A stretch of 64,000 nt of DNA from positions 19,778,001 through 19,842,000 of the forward strand of contig OZ020484.1 in the NCBI GenBank assembly GCA_963971405.1, in the 5' to 3' direction. Both the position numbers and the translations under genes were made by a program. Position 1 is the first letter of the stretch; each line of letters opens with the position of its first letter. The DNA comes from Psococerastis gibbosa. Lineage: Eukaryota; Arthropoda; Insecta; Psocodea; Psocidae. Below, piece after piece: positions 1-12,493 of this stretch. A model generated the notes under the pieces. It did no database searches and was not told where the DNA came from. It saw only the letters and a list, made by a program, of their open reading frames with translations.

Positions 1-1800
1 CTACCTTCCCCTGGGCTCATCCCCATGCCATTCCAATACGCCCCATCCCTCTCTTTGGCAAAATTACAAGCTACAGCTGCACCAGTTTCAATTACTAGCA
101 CATGAACTAATCCCACACATTAACTAATTGTTGCAAAAAATTGATTTAATGCACTGAGAAAGAAAAGTAGCTTGCCACAAGACATATGGTATCTCCCGAA
201 GTGACAAGCTACTGTCTTTTCTTATTTCCAGAAAGTGGAGTTGCTTGGAGAGAAGCCGCTTGGGCTAAGACTTTCATGTCAGCACTCCTTACCGTTTATA
301 GCTTAATGCTCCTGGTTCTTGTAAACAGCAAATTCCACTTTTCCGGTGTCTATCCTGCGTTTTTAAATTTTAAGTGCGTAACTAAAGCAAGACTCCTCAA
401 CTTCTTGGCGATTGAACAGAGAGCAGAAAGGTATTATTATTAATGGAGATTTTATGGATGTAGACCTTCTCCCCCCCCCCCTTAGCTATGCTGGAACCGC
501 TTCTCAGCTCTACTTCATGATAGCCGTGTCGTTTTCTGCTGTTAAAGTTGGTTAAGGTCTTGCGGCTCAAGATGAGCCATGCCAACTCCTTATCATGGAC
601 GTCGTAAACTTAACTTGTAGTGAACCCATTGAACCTAACCCACGGTTTTGATTATGAAATTGGTGAATTGGTCATTGGCAATTACATAAAGAAGCTTAGG
701 TCAAGACACTTGCCAAAACGTTGTCTTGCCTGAAGAATTGTGCAGCTCAAGACTTTGTCTACAACAATATGCAATACCGGAGCGGTTTCTTGTGCTAAGC
801 AAAAGCCGCTCAAGACACTGGGTTTGTTACGGTTTTTCAGTGAAAGTGGGGAAAAGGCTGTTAAAAATAATTGTTCCATTCACTGTACTGTATGTGAGAG
901 TAAACAGACGGAATAAAAATACTATTTCACGATGTGCAACTTGAAAATGATTTTTCCTCCATGATTTTCTTGTTCGTCTTGATGTTTCGGCAAAGGCTCC
1001 AAATCCATTCAGTCCATACACTTTCATCATTAAAAGGTTATTTCGACTGAAGGGCTCCCTTCCCCCTCCCCTTCTCAGCTCCAGAGGGGATGACAATTGT
1101 GTCGTTCACGGCTCAAGAGTTAGAGAAACATTATTTTTGAAAACGTCAAACGCATATGTGTAATTCGCCATTTCGATAAATTACATTTCCTGACCTTTAC
1201 GTGAGTTAGGAAAGAAAAAGTTGCATTACATTCCAAATACAGTCAACAACATGACATTAACATCGAGGTAATTTGAAAATGGAGAGTAATAGTTTGGAAT
1301 CCTCGTATGTAAACTTATGAAAAATATAATAAAAATAAAATGTACTAAGAAACTGTTGGGCTGACGATTGCCTTCAATTTCATAATAATGATTCACTCTG
1401 GACAGCCAGGTCTAAAGGTAAAACACGTGTGTACCAGTGTATACCTATAACCTGCGATCATCAATTACTGTGCGTCATTATTAGCCAATCAGAGTGCTAG
1501 TTACATGTCTTTTAGACTAGACTACTCATGGGTAGGCCTCCTAAATTGATAAAAGACTTGTAAAGGTGACTTAGAGGGCAATTACCAGACAATTCCCAAA
1601 GACGATGAAGATAGAGAGAGCTGTTGCAAGATGCGATTAGGATTAGTGTATTTACAGTATATTATAATAAATTGTATATTTTTAATTAAGTTCTTTTATT
1701 GTGTGCATCGTCCAATAAGGTCATGTTATATGCCATAACACAAAACAATAGTATTTGTAGCACAGTAAGTAAAGTAAAACACTATAGTGTAGCACTATCG
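1..1800. other. AT-rich stretch without recognised gene
   Basis: No coding exon, RNA gene or complete element was recognised. There is a run of C near 470-481. Short open frames on both strands look random in composition and match no family I know. The region lies downstream of the last visible Sidestep-like exon on the minus strand, so it may be intron of that gene. Confidence 0.5.
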
Positions 1801-1802
1801 AC

Positions 1803-1905
1803 TACGATGGCAAGGTGGTAGCGGGCTTGAACTTGTGCCAGTGAGACATGTCGTAACACAGGTACAGAGGTGACTGAAGTGGTCAATCGGATACATTCAT
1901 TAAAT
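1803..1905 (+). repeat. SINE family 2 copy, partial
   Basis: This copy begins GGCAAGGTGGTAGCG and continues through the family's middle (CATGTCGTAAC) to a body ending near TCGGATACATTCATTAAAT. The head resembles a tRNA A box. The same sequence recurs at 5255, 7712, 20622, 28315 and 40815, which makes it a dispersed family. This copy is diverged. Confidence 0.6.
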
Positions 1906-1919
1906 CGTTATTATGCGAT

Positions 1920-4900
1920 GAACCTTTTATAGTGAAAAAAAATTTAAAGAAAGTACTAGGCTTTGTAGTAGTTAAAATGTACAATACTATAGTATGACAC
2001 GTTCGTTTTTTAGCCAATTTTCTTTGTTATGTTACAACATTTAAGGGATTCACGTAAAAAAAATTGTGGTTTTTGGTTAGTGTACTATTAACAATTGTAA
2101 AAGGATTATGTCAATATACAGTACGAGTATTTTAATTTTACCACAGGCTATGTAGTTATTTTTGGCAACCAATTTCCTTATAAATGTTATACAAATTGTT
2201 TTATATGTATTGTCGTTTCATCAAGAAAATAATTCCGTTTGAATGGGTACATCAAATAAAGCTACACCTATTGTCTCATAACCCAATCCTTTTTCCAATT
2301 TCCTTCTTTATCAAATCCTATATCGAAATTTATCTTTCCTTTTAAGCTTTTCCCTAAAAATGCCTAGAGTAGACAAAAGAAATTGTTATTGTCTACTAAA
2401 ATGTCTACTCTTCCATAAAAACAATGGCGCCGAGGGGCGGTCTAATCGACCAATATTTGGAAAGCAGTAATATCGGTATATTTGAACAGGCGCTGTTTGC
2501 GGCGGGCACTGAGTCTTCGAAACCGAGGCAAGGGAAAATTTCTCTCTCCCTTCTTGCCACTTTCATTTAATACCCTAATTTCGTTACCGAAAACGGGCGA
2601 AGTTGAGCTTCGTCTCTTGCCAACAAGTGTCAAGTTATTCCACTCGTACAACATCACTCACGTACTCAAACTTACTTCATTATGCCACATTCATTTTCTT
2701 GGATTTCTAGTCTGTGATTTTTCTGATTTAATAAATTATTGAGTTGTAGACAATCATGAGATTTATGTAATTGTGCGAGTATTATCTTTATACAATGTTA
2801 AATAATTCGGTTTTCTTTTTCAATTGGCGATCGCAACTGCATTCTGTTTCCAAGAACTTGGAAAAATTTCTTCGTGCTCCTTAAATATTCATCTGGATCG
2901 CTAAGCTCACAAAGCTAGTTAGAGGATTCGAGCAGCTTAGGTTTGCCTTTAGAGCAAGCGAGTTAGTTGAATTTAAGATCACTAAGATCTAAGATTTATG
3001 AAATTTTGATGATATCTAGAAGGCAAATTTTGATCTTGACGAACTTCAGGCTAAAATTAGTTGCTTATAACAACGTTGCACCCATACAATATAAAACCCC
3101 ATTACATTGTTAGCTTAAATGGCTATGGTGTGTAAATCTTAGTCAGTTTTAAAATTTCAATGGGATGTTAAATATTTAAAAATCTGCCAATATTTAGAGA
3201 CTATTGGGTGAAAGCCTTATAATTGCGCAAATCAAATATCTATCGTAGAACTGTCAAAAATATTAGGACAAACAGAAAAAAACACGAGTGATCCCGTACT
3301 GTTGGCTCGAACAAAGTTCCCATGAATATTCCATGAAAGTAGAATCGCCCAATTAGTCATATGCGGAGAGCATTGCTGTATTCATTTTGTTAAAGTTGTA
3401 CAAAATAACTCACTGAAAAAGGGAAAATAATAATTGCTTAAAATGCCCCGTCACACTTGACTTGGAAAAAAAACAGTATTTTCGTCCTAAAGTAGTGAAT
3501 TCGCCATTAAGAAATAGGTGCGTATGTAAACGCAATGAAATCTAAGTTTGGTAAAACGGGTAAAGGTGAGTGAATATGTTAAATTTTGTAGCAGTTTACC
3601 GAACGACACTAGTGCACACACCACCAACCCCATTCAAAACTACAGTATTGCTCTACACATAAACATACAACGCGTAAGCCCCAAAGGGCGTAGCGTTAAG
3701 ATTTAAAAAAAATGGTTAAATTATGACAAGGTACCTAGTTTGGCAATCAACCCGAAATTCCATAAGAAATTTTGCCAACATTGACCATTACCTTACTAAT
3801 AAAACTATTCTCATACTGACCATTAATAAACTTTCAATTGGGAGAAAAAGTATGCTTAATTTAACTCAGTGGCGTATTTATGCCCCCCTCCTCCCGAACA
3901 GGAAAATATAGGACGAAATTAACTATTGTGAGTTGTTTTAATGCGAAATTTGCCAGACTTAATTGATATTCGGTTCAACTGTGAGTGGAAGCATATTTTA
4001 AATACACGGACTGACACGCCACTGAGTGGTAATTAAAGTACGTTATTGGATGGAGAATAATACCGTAAAATCTCTGAGTATGACACTGTCCGCAGAATTA
4101 CCATTACATTGTTATCAGATTCCATAATATAGGAACAAAATTTACTGAGTGCCCTAAAGTTGTGGTGATTCAAAAGGAAACATTGTCACGAAGGAAGACG
4201 AGAGAGATTGTAACGCAAGGTCTTCACGTAAATTCAATAGTGAAAATTTAGTTAGTCGGTTAATAAGGAGCCGCAAGTGCTGGTACGAAGTCTCAGCAAT
4301 TCAAAACCACTGCTTACTCTATGTTGAGCATATAGGGTAACACAGCATTCTTACCCGGGTTCGCTAACTTGATTCACGGCTTAGTCTTACCTTCGTCAAG
4401 TTTTTCTCGAAAATCATCCCCCAAAGTTTTAACTGATTTAACCAATATTTCACACGTTGTTACTGACATCCCGTATCTGTTTTTCTCTCAGGTGACTGGT
4501 GGTGTTCCTTTTTAACCCCATTTCTGAATTTCAGATAAGACAATAGAGTGAACGTTACAGCCCTTATCATCCCGGATATTTTTCTTCCATTATATATTGT
4601 GTTTTTAAATTACTTCACACACCTCTTTTGTGTTTTATGCTGTTATTTTTACGCTTGAAACTGAGGATACCTTATTGTATATTCCTGATATGGTGCTTTT
4701 ATAAAAAAGGATTTTTGTAAAGTTTTATGAAAATACTTTAATGAATATTAGTACTTTCAGTGATAGGGAATGGCAAAAGTATTACTAAGTAGTACTCCTA
4801 GACTACTACTCGTATAATTTTGGCGTTTTCACTTCACTGAAAACTGCATATATGCTTTCCAAATTGTAATTGAAACAGAGATCAATTTATTCTATAGTAA

Positions 4901-5254
4901 GTTTCTAGTTAAATAACAGCTGTAAGAATCTATGACTTGTCTCAATTTGGCGCCATTTATTCCGCTACATTGAAATAAATAATGTTTAGTTCTCAAGTGC
5001 AAGTTTTACCAATTTTTACTAGTGACTCACTTCAACAAAGTTTACTTGTGAATAAAAAAATATAAAAAAACATTTTGTCAGTTTGGCGTTCTATATCAAA
5101 ATGCTACTTTCGTTTATCCATATCGAGACTTGTAGGAGAATGAAGTGTTCTTCTGAGTATTCCTAGAGACCCATATAGTATGTATGTCTGTTTGGGGGTC
5201 GGCACAAAATAATACACTTGTAATTTATCACACAATTCATACAGCACAGCCAAA
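1920..5254. other. AT-rich stretch without recognised gene
   Basis: I see no exon with splice sites and Ig-like coding, no RNA gene and no complete mobile element here. Short frames such as those near 2482-2742 and 3723-3911 resemble no family. It may be intron of the minus-strand Ig gene. Confidence 0.45.
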
Positions 5255-5490
5255 AAGCGGCTTTGGTGGCAAGGTAGTAGCGTGCTTGTACTTGTACGAG
5301 CCTCTACATACCTTGCGATCGGAGACGTGTCGTAACTCGACACAAGTCATATTTTTCAATATAGGAGAGCTCTTGTTCCAACGCTGTTTAACCGCCGTAA
5401 CCGTACAAAGTACAACCTTGGCGATTATATACGACAATAGGTCACCTAGTGAGACAATTGAAGGGGTTATTCGGATACATTAATTGAATT
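5255..5490 (+). repeat. SINE family 2 copy, interrupted
   Basis: The head (GGTGGCAAGGTAGTAGCG, CTTGTACTTG, CGATCGGAGACGTGTCG) runs 5262-5345. The family 3' part (GGTCACCTAGTGAGACAATT, then GGATACATTAATTGAATTGT) resumes near 5440. About 90 bp of other sequence lies between. The plus-strand orientation is set by the tRNA-like head at the left and the AT-rich end at the right. A (TA)n run follows at 5516-5532. Confidence 0.65.
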
Positions 5491-5896
5491 GTTTGTAAGC
5501 GATTAACTTTTTTTAAATATATATATATATAAACTATTAATGTACGTAAACTACATGATGTTTGGACAGTTTTAAACTTTACAGCAATGGAGGCAGAGTT
5601 AATTTAAAGTGTTCACTAAGACAGCGAATCACTTTAACCCCAGTGATAATAATACAGCTCGGAATCGCAAGTTGAAGGATCATAAATTTTCATGAAAGTT
5701 CGTATGTATGGGTTGGAAATTTCTTCCCCGACCTAAAATATCAGGCAAGAATCCATTTTATTTTAGGTAAAGTTTATTACAAAGTATGCCCTGCTCTACC
5801 TCTTGAAGGGAATTAGTGAGTTTTAGTTATTCTCTGGCATGAATAATTCATTGCCGTGCTCCTCTTATACTTCTTATGCGTCTTTTATAGTTAACT

Positions 5897-6864
5897 GATC
5901 GCGCTCCTGCTCTACTTTCCTTAGACAACTTGATATAGAGTCTCTGTGCAGGAAAATACGATATGTATAATAATCAAGCATAAGCAAGTATTTATGTAAC
6001 AAGTTCTCTACAATTTATAAAATCAAATTAAAGGATCATATGTTCAAAGGTACCTACTGATCAAGCTCCTGCACTACTTTCCTTAGACAACTTGATATAG
6101 AGTCTCCTTGTAGGAAAATACGATATGTATAATAATCAAGTATAAGCAAGTATTTATATAACAAGTTCTCTACAATTTATAAAATCAAATTAAAGGATCA
6201 TATGTACAAAGGTACCTACTGATCGCGCTCCTGCTCTACTTTCTTTAGACAACTTGATATAGAGTCTCTTTGCAGGAAAGTACGATATGTATAATAATCA
6301 AGCATAAGCAAGTATTTATGTAACAAGTTCTCTACAATTTATAAAATCAAATTAAAGGATCATATGTTCAAAGGTACCTACTGATCAAGCTCCTGCACTA
6401 CTTTCCTTAGACAACTTGATATAGAGTCTCCTTGTAGGAAAATACGATATGTATAATAATCAAGTATAAGCAAGTATTTATATAACAAGTTCTCTACAAT
6501 TTATAAAATCAAATTAAAGGATCATATGTACAAAGGTACCTACTGATCGCGCTCCTGCTCTACTTTCTTTAGACAACTTGATATAGAGTCTCTTTGCAGG
6601 AAAGTACGATATGTATAATAATCATGTATAAGCAAGTATTTATATAACAAGTTCTCTACAATTTATAAAATCAAATTAAAGGATCATATGTACAAAGGTA
6701 CCTACTGATCGCGCTCCTGCTCTACTTTCTTTAGACAACTTGATATAGAGTCTCTTTGCAGGAAAGTACGATATGTATAATAATCATGTATAAGCAAGTA
6801 TTTATATAACAAGTTCTCTACAATTTATAAAATCAAATTAAAGGAGCATATGTACAAAGGTAAT
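5897..6864. repeat. 162-bp tandem satellite, six units
   Basis: Units start with GATCGCGCTCC or GATCAAGCTCC at 5897, 6059, 6221, 6383, 6545 and 6707. The spacing is exactly 162 bp, then a truncated start follows at 6865 (158 bp later). Two unit types alternate: A (GATCGCG, CTCTACTTTC) at 5897, 6221, 6545 and 6707; B (GATCAAG, GCACTACTTTCC) at 6059 and 6383. Copies are almost identical, so the array is young. A diverged relic of the unit lies at about 7360-7430, beyond the LINE fragment. Confidence 0.92.
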
Positions 6865-7107
6865 GATCAAGCTCCTGCTCTTTGCAAGTGTTTTTTTACC
6901 TTCAAACATTTTACAAATAATAGATTCTAAAATATATATCAGTAGGAGGGGACCCTTTAGGACGAGCTACTATAGAGCTTACTACAACTAACACTTAAAA
7001 ACTAAAATATAAGGCTAGAAAAAGCTAGAAAAATAAGAAGCGACTATTAATAATAATAAAATGTAATACCTTGCGATAAAACATGCTGACATTTTAGGTG
7101 GGTGTTA

Positions 7108-7371
7108 CTACAGAAGACTATTCTTGTAGATTTGAAGATAAAGGCTAAGTTGTTTTGTAATTTGAGTTATGTAAACAGTTGAATTTAAAGCTACTTTAAC
7201 TGATACAGGGAGCGAATTGTAAACTTTTAATGACAGAAAAGAATCTGAATGCTCAAATAAGGTAGTTCTAAAAGCTAGGACTCTCAGGCACCTCTCTGCG
7301 GCAAATCTAGTGCTTCGTGAGTGTTGTATGATGTCTTCAGGTGTATTCATACAGTAGTATTTATATATCAA
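7108..7371 (-). pseudogene. LINE ORF2 C-terminal relic (CR1/Jockey-like)
   Basis: An 87-codon minus-strand frame ends at 7108. It has the layout seen at the end of many non-LTR retrotransposon ORF2 proteins: charged residues, then STRFAAERCL, an R-T-x-LFEHS segment and the KVYNSLP motif. The fragment at 53090-53350 matches it segment by segment (HTRLAEDRCL, SLFKHS, KVYNS), so both are ends of one LINE family. Only the C-terminus is present, as expected of a 5'-truncated insertion. On the minus strand its 3' region would run towards the 162-bp satellite. Family assignment is by pattern only. Confidence 0.6.
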
Positions 7372-7711
7372 GTTTAAAGGCTTATCTTTACAATTTATGA
7401 AATCAAATCATAGCGGCATATGTACAAATGAATATGCATACTGCATACCTGCATACTGTTTGTTATCATAATCCATTTTCCATGGGGGGAATATTGTAGG
7501 CTACTCTTGCGGATTAAGAAATAAGTACACACGGACGATATGCCGATGATTCACTGAGAAATTCCTCATAAGAGCAAATGGTTTGGTGCAAACCCCCAGA
7601 GTCTACTTGAGCAGAGTTGTTTCGCTGGCTTGTCGCAGGCAGATGCACAATTTTACACTCGACAGGCCAGCCTTGTAATCTTGTAAAAGTGAATTCAGAA
7701 ATAGTTTTTTT

Positions 7712-7885
7712 AAAGGTTAGTTGCATACAAAACATTTAATTAATGCATCCGATTTACCTCTTCAGTCGCCTCTTTACGTTAGTACCTGTGTTGAGTTACG
7801 ACACGTCTCCGATTGCATGGCATGTAGAGATTTGCACAAGTACATGCACGCTACCACCTTGCTATCGAAGTCGATTGTCGCAGTC
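7712..7885 (-). repeat. SINE family 2 copy
   Basis: Plus-strand text runs GCATACAAAACATTTAATT to GCTACCACCTTGCTATCGAA, the reverse of the family. The order GAGTTACGACACGTCTCCGA then CTACCACCTTGC is kept. Its A-rich end lies at the left. The two overlapping plus-strand frames here are accidental. Confidence 0.65.
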
Positions 7886-8473
7886 AATTTTGAGATTAAT
7901 TCGGGACATTTTAATGATGAAAGAAAACTAAGATATTGGCGATTTTACAGTGTATGCAAATGGTGCTTCTACGGTATTAATAAATACAATTTGCAGAAAT
8001 CTGAACCCCCTTAGTATTCACAGGGCTCAGAGCTTCAACAATATAACTAATGACTTCGTGTAAAAATAATGTTGTCTGCGCTATAAAAAAGGTGGACCAT
8101 GGAGCAAAAAATTAGCTTCCATTCCAATATTTTGTCGGAAAGAAAATTAATTTTTCTGCAATGCTGTAGTAGATTAATAAAGGAGGATTTTCGAAGCTAC
8201 GTAGTATGAATTCTCAAAAAATAATTAAATCCCACTCATGAAAAACCAGAAGAATAAATGTTATTTAGCTGACAGAAGTAGACTAGGGAAACCCCCGCTT
8301 ACGATATAACTCAGAATGAGAAGAAAATTATATTCTGGCCGTTTTAACGACTCCAAACTTACGAGTCCTCGGAACGTTGGCATGCACGAGTACGACAATT
8401 TAAAAAAAACTTCCGGGAGGATCTAAAAGGCAAGACGGCTCCAACCATCTAACGTAAATCTTCCCTACATATC

Positions 8474-8637
8474 CAAGGCCGTAGCCAAGGTTTGACCCCA
8501 ATGGACCCCCCCCCCCCCGAATTAAAATGGCTTGATACTTGATAGTATCGGATTTTGAGAGAGAAAATAAAAACTACTATGTAATATCCAATGAAATTTC
8601 TGAAACCCCCCGGAAAAAAATCCTGCTTACGGCCTTG
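8474..8637. mobile_element. hAT-type MITE, family CAAGGCCGTAGCC
   Basis: A 164-bp element has terminal inverted repeats CAAGGCCGTAGCC and, less exactly, GCTTACGGCCTTG. It is flanked by a perfect 8-bp duplication TACATATC (8466-8473 and 8638-8645). Eight-bp duplications are typical of hAT elements. It contains a run of about 14 C. Related copies are at 23572, 58790 and 59813. No transposase is encoded. Confidence 0.85.
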
Positions 8638-8645
8638 TACATATC

Positions 8646-10746
8646 TACAACCATTTTCGATTCCCTCCCTTTGGGATATGTTAAAACGTGGCAGTACACA
8701 AATTTATCCGTTGAATTTAATTTTAAATATTAAGCAGCCGATAGGTGCGCTCAAAAGATCTCAATGTATAAAACATACGACTACTAAGGCTACGCGTAAC
8801 TGAAAAATAATGTTCTTCCATGAAGAAGCACGAAACTTTTAGCAAACAAAAGATTTTTTTACATAGAAGGAAAGCAAAAGAATTAAGAGTCTCCTTTCTG
8901 TAAACAATGAGAGAAATTTATTTTCTGGTCCATTTAGCCTTGTTCACATCTGGCGCAGCCTGGCCATTCTCACCACTCGCCACAACTACCGACCCAACTG
9001 TCCGTCCTAACGGTAATCATCCCGAAGGTTTCCTGTCTTCCTGTGTTTTCCTTACTGATATCTCTAGGTAGTTAAGCTCATCTACAGGTATTACCCGGAT
9101 GGAAGACTTTTTAAAATTTCAAGCTACTCATATACTTCAGTGAAATTGCGACTATAAGCTAGCTAAATATTGAGTTATTGGTTCAATCGTTCTCACAGCA
9201 GCTAGGCCCGATAAGAGGAATACTTCCAGATTGTCGTAGGACATAGGTATGTAATAGCCTAGTTAGTTTTTGTGAGCCAGAAGAGTAGTAAACTGTATTG
9301 CTTGAGCTTGTCATTTCACCCTAACATTATATTGTATTCGAGAGAATGGGAAATAGGGAACACAATAGATTTCTATGAAGGAGGTACCTACTGTACATTC
9401 AGGTATACCAGCAAATAATTCTCTAGTAATTTATTTATATCATGGTGTTAGGCTTCCAAGCTTCTCGTTGACAATACGATAGCTACCGTATAGTTAACTA
9501 TGACTTCTTCTCAAATAATGTTTAAATTGTGAGCTAATGTTGTTGCCTGCGCCATACCCCATACTATTTTCAATAGATTACCGCCTTTAAAAAAAGCAGT
9601 ACACAAGCATACAAGCGTATTTATGATTAGTAGAAACATCCGGTTTGTACACTGTTTATATACGCGGGTAATTTTCACATTTTTGGTTCGAACGATTTCA
9701 CAAAAGCTTAAGTTTTAATATACTAAATTTGAATTCTTTAACAGCCGCTCCGCCATGAATAAATTAGTAACTTCACTTAGGTACGTTTCATATAATAATG
9801 CCATAAAAGGCTCAAAGGCATTGTTAATAAATGCCCTTGAATTAGAATCTCCCTAGGGTACTTCTTATGTGAGTCGCATGGGCACTATGAGTCACAATAG
9901 AAGACTTAAATTTAAATTTTTAAGGACACAGTCTTCTCGCCTTTATGCATACTTGATGGGTAATTTTTCATTTTCCCATCCCGTGTTAGAGGAAAAATTA
10001 CTTCCTGGTATCAAAAGCCTTCCTGGCAGTTAATTTACTGTTAAGAATGGAAGCGTTTCTTAAAAACAGAATTTCTATGCTTTGACGACGAAGAAGGCTA
10101 TTATAGTGACACTAAATGAGAATCTTCAACTTAAGTCTTAAAGGTTTCTACTTCTACTTCTTATTACTATAGTACATTAACAACCCATGAGCATTTATGA
10201 TTGTTTAGGAGACACAAGACACAGTAATTATCCGTCGAAATTGCTTATTAAGTATTTATGTTTTAGTTTTTTTGTCTTTTGTCGTAATGTAATTTAATGC
10301 AATTATAGTGTCTGTCACTAACTGATTTCAACACTGATAACTACACCTGGCGCCCGTGCCAGGTTCCGAACAAGCTCCTTAATACAAATCAAGTATCCAA
10401 TCAATTAATGAGATTACTATGCATAGTTATCTTAGTCGTTTTTCCTAAATCTGTCAGACTATAGCCCATTCATTATTCAATGTTCCGGCGTAAGTGCTCC
10501 CGCCCAATGTGGCAGGAACTCCAATGCTTCTCCAACTTTGGTTCACTTGCTTTACATAACAGTTACCCACAACAACCGTTGGTCATACGATTGTTGGTTG
10601 GTTGCTGGTTCTCCACCAATCACGAGCAAGCTGCTGCTACCTACTTACTTTAAGCAGTGCTAACCCCTTAGCTACAAATATTTGGTACACAGTACAATGT
10701 ACGCTAGTTCTTCGTTGAAGATTCGTTTACTTCATTGCTGACCACC
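8646..10746. other. stretch without recognised gene
   Basis: This is probably intron downstream of the last visible Sidestep-like exon. I looked on the minus strand for a third Ig domain (a Trp-Trp pair, an L-x-C segment, flanking splice sites) and found none. No RNA gene or complete element is recognised. Confidence 0.5.
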
Positions 10747-10977
10747 AGCGTTCAGCATCCCAACCGCTTAGGATTCTACACTAACCGACTATGGAGTTTA
10801 AGGATACTCACAATAAATGTCGAAAAAGACCTCCTTGGAGAGAGGTCTCACCAGGTGTCTGCGTCTAGCGTCCAACATCCCAACTGCTTAGGATTCTACA
10901 TTAATTGACAATGGAGTTCAATGATACTCACAATAAATGTCGATGGAGACCTCCTTGGACAGGGGTCTCACCAGGTG
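10747..10977. repeat. two-copy tandem duplication covering an exon end
   Basis: Two 111-bp copies, 10747-10857 and 10867-10977, lie 120 bp apart and differ at roughly 15 positions. The right copy contains the 3' end of the Ig2 exon with its splice donor. The left copy preserves the same end of coding sequence without a stop (HLVRPLSKEV then FF instead of SI, then DIY) and an intact GTGAGT donor. It lacks the body of the exon and a good acceptor. Confidence 0.85.
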
Positions 10978-11135
10978 GGACACGACCACTCGGCATTGCA
11001 GCCTCGTGTTGAGGAGGTCTCTGCTAACATTGGGCCTGCTGTAGTGATTCACCGACAAACTCCCCGTCACTGACTCCATCACATCGTCTAGAAGCTCCAT
11101 TTCCCTCCACCAAGTAACAAGAGGTTTTGGTCGGC
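10932..11135 (-). CDS. Sidestep-like Ig protein, exon for second half of Ig2
   Basis: A 204-bp exon with phase 1 at both ends. The acceptor is TTTTCTTCAG before GC; the donor is GTGAGT after TTTATT. It encodes the second half of an Ig domain. The first residues complete a Gly-Gly-Arg-Pro junction, followed by P-x-VTWWRE (the domain's tryptophan) and, near the end, LQCRV with the second disulfide cysteine. Sidestep proteins have the same G-R-P-x-P-x-V-T-W-W pattern in their second Ig domain. Sidestep family members are membrane receptors that pair with Beat proteins in axon guidance and synapse choice; the role here is inferred from the family. Ig3 and later domains should lie at lower coordinates or beyond the window. 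The exon's 3' end is tandemly duplicated just downstream. Confidence 0.88.
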
Positions 11136-11503
11136 CTGAAGAAAACATTAAACTGCTGAAAACGTTTTTTTATGTCACCATTGACCGTAGCATTTGGAAA
11201 CACAATGCTTCTTTCTTATCGGTACTCAACTTATTCGGTTCGGTAAAAATAATTTAATATTAATATTCTCTTTAGTTCTCCTAAACTAAAACATACTTCC
11301 TTATTTGAGCCGTTTTTGAATTTTATGGAAGCGCGCACTGAAATTTTTTTAATTCGAAAATTTAACTATCTCGTTCTTCTTCGTTGAACGCCTGAAGCAT
11401 TTAATTGTAATTACCTGACGATTTTATTTTATACTTTCTTGTACTTGTATTGTATAATGTAACAGAAACATATTTATTTATTTATTTATTTAATTGTAAT
11501 TAC

Positions 11504-11614
11504 CTCCTACGACGTGGCACGACAGATAAAGATCGTAACCCTGCAGATACGGCCCTGCTACTCCTGCGACTTCCCGGCCCTGGTGGTCGTAAACCGTTGG
11601 TTCTGACGGCATCA
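11504..11614 (-). CDS. Sidestep-like Ig protein, exon for first half of Ig2
   Basis: A 111-bp exon of phase 1-1, too short for a simple open-frame scan. The acceptor is CGCTGTTTCAG before TG; the donor is GTAATT, weaker than the others. Joined to the upstream exon it gives ...TLVVMPSEPTVYD, the linker between Ig1 and Ig2. It continues through G-REV and GPYLQGYDL to LSCHVVGG, where the cysteine is the first of the Ig2 disulfide. The 3' join gives HVVGG-RPKP, matching the next exon in frame. Sidestep proteins have a P-x-x-P-x-I-Y-D start, a G-P-Y-x-E-G stretch and L-x-C-x-V-x-G-G here. An overlapping plus-strand frame at 11450-11806 is a shadow. Confidence 0.88.
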
Positions 11615-12493
11615 CTGAAACAGCGAGGTAACCCACAAAGTTGTATTTGCATCTGCAAAACTGTTTATTTACAAAAGTGCTTATACATCCGCTCTTATAT
11701 TAAAATGTTTTGTAAGCAAATTCAAGAAATTGGCAAATTCAAGACGATTGACATTAATTGGAAAAATCATTTTTTCTTACGACGATTTCTGTCATCCGCT
11801 TGTTGAATAGTCTATTACAATATATATTGACATGGTGCAGTTAACTTCAATACCTGTAAATTATACGATTATGCTGTCATTATTATTGTCATAAATTGGA
11901 AAAACAAAACTAGAAGAAATTGATCATAGCGTTAAAATTGATGATCAAAGAAAACTTTGTCTTTGTTCAAAATTGATAAGCTCACAGGCTTGGTCAGTTA
12001 GGTAGCTATGCAGCTGCGATAATTGTCTATGTACTGTATAATGTTATTAAATAAGAAACAGAAAATCTGGAAGAGAGGGACGAGAGTGAGATCTGAGATC
12101 AGATCTTTGCCTCCTTTCTTTTCGTTTGGTCATTACAACATTTTCGTTCCCAACCGAAAACACCCCGTTTTATGACAATACAAGGCAAAAAGTTGTTAAT
12201 TTGCCATGACAACTAAACAAAAACATAATTTGAGTTTTCTATTATATGGACATCCAACATTTTCATGCAGCTAGGCCTATGTTTAAATAAAATTTAATAA
12301 TTACCTTATAGTAGGCTACTTTTATTTGAAATAACGACGTTATTGCAACGAGAGGTAAATCCTAATTTTATCGCAATTTATAAGTTTTGCATTGGGAACA
12401 ATATCATGATTACGCGATTCACGTGTCTATGGCATAAAGTTATTGCGTTTAGGCCAATACGTATGTAGTTCTCCTTTGGTCTTCATTGCTTAC

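Noticed and set aside
5897-6864. CRISPR-like array
   Set aside because: Units are contiguous 162-bp copies with no short repeats and unique spacers; the genome is eukaryotic.
1-10931. Third Ig domain exon of the Sidestep-like gene
   Set aside because: No minus-strand segment with a Trp-Trp pair, disulfide cysteines and flanking splice sites was found; it is probably outside the window.
11450-11806. 118-codon plus-strand frame
   Set aside because: It is antisense to the Ig2 exon at 11504-11614, which has splice sites, correct phases and family motifs.
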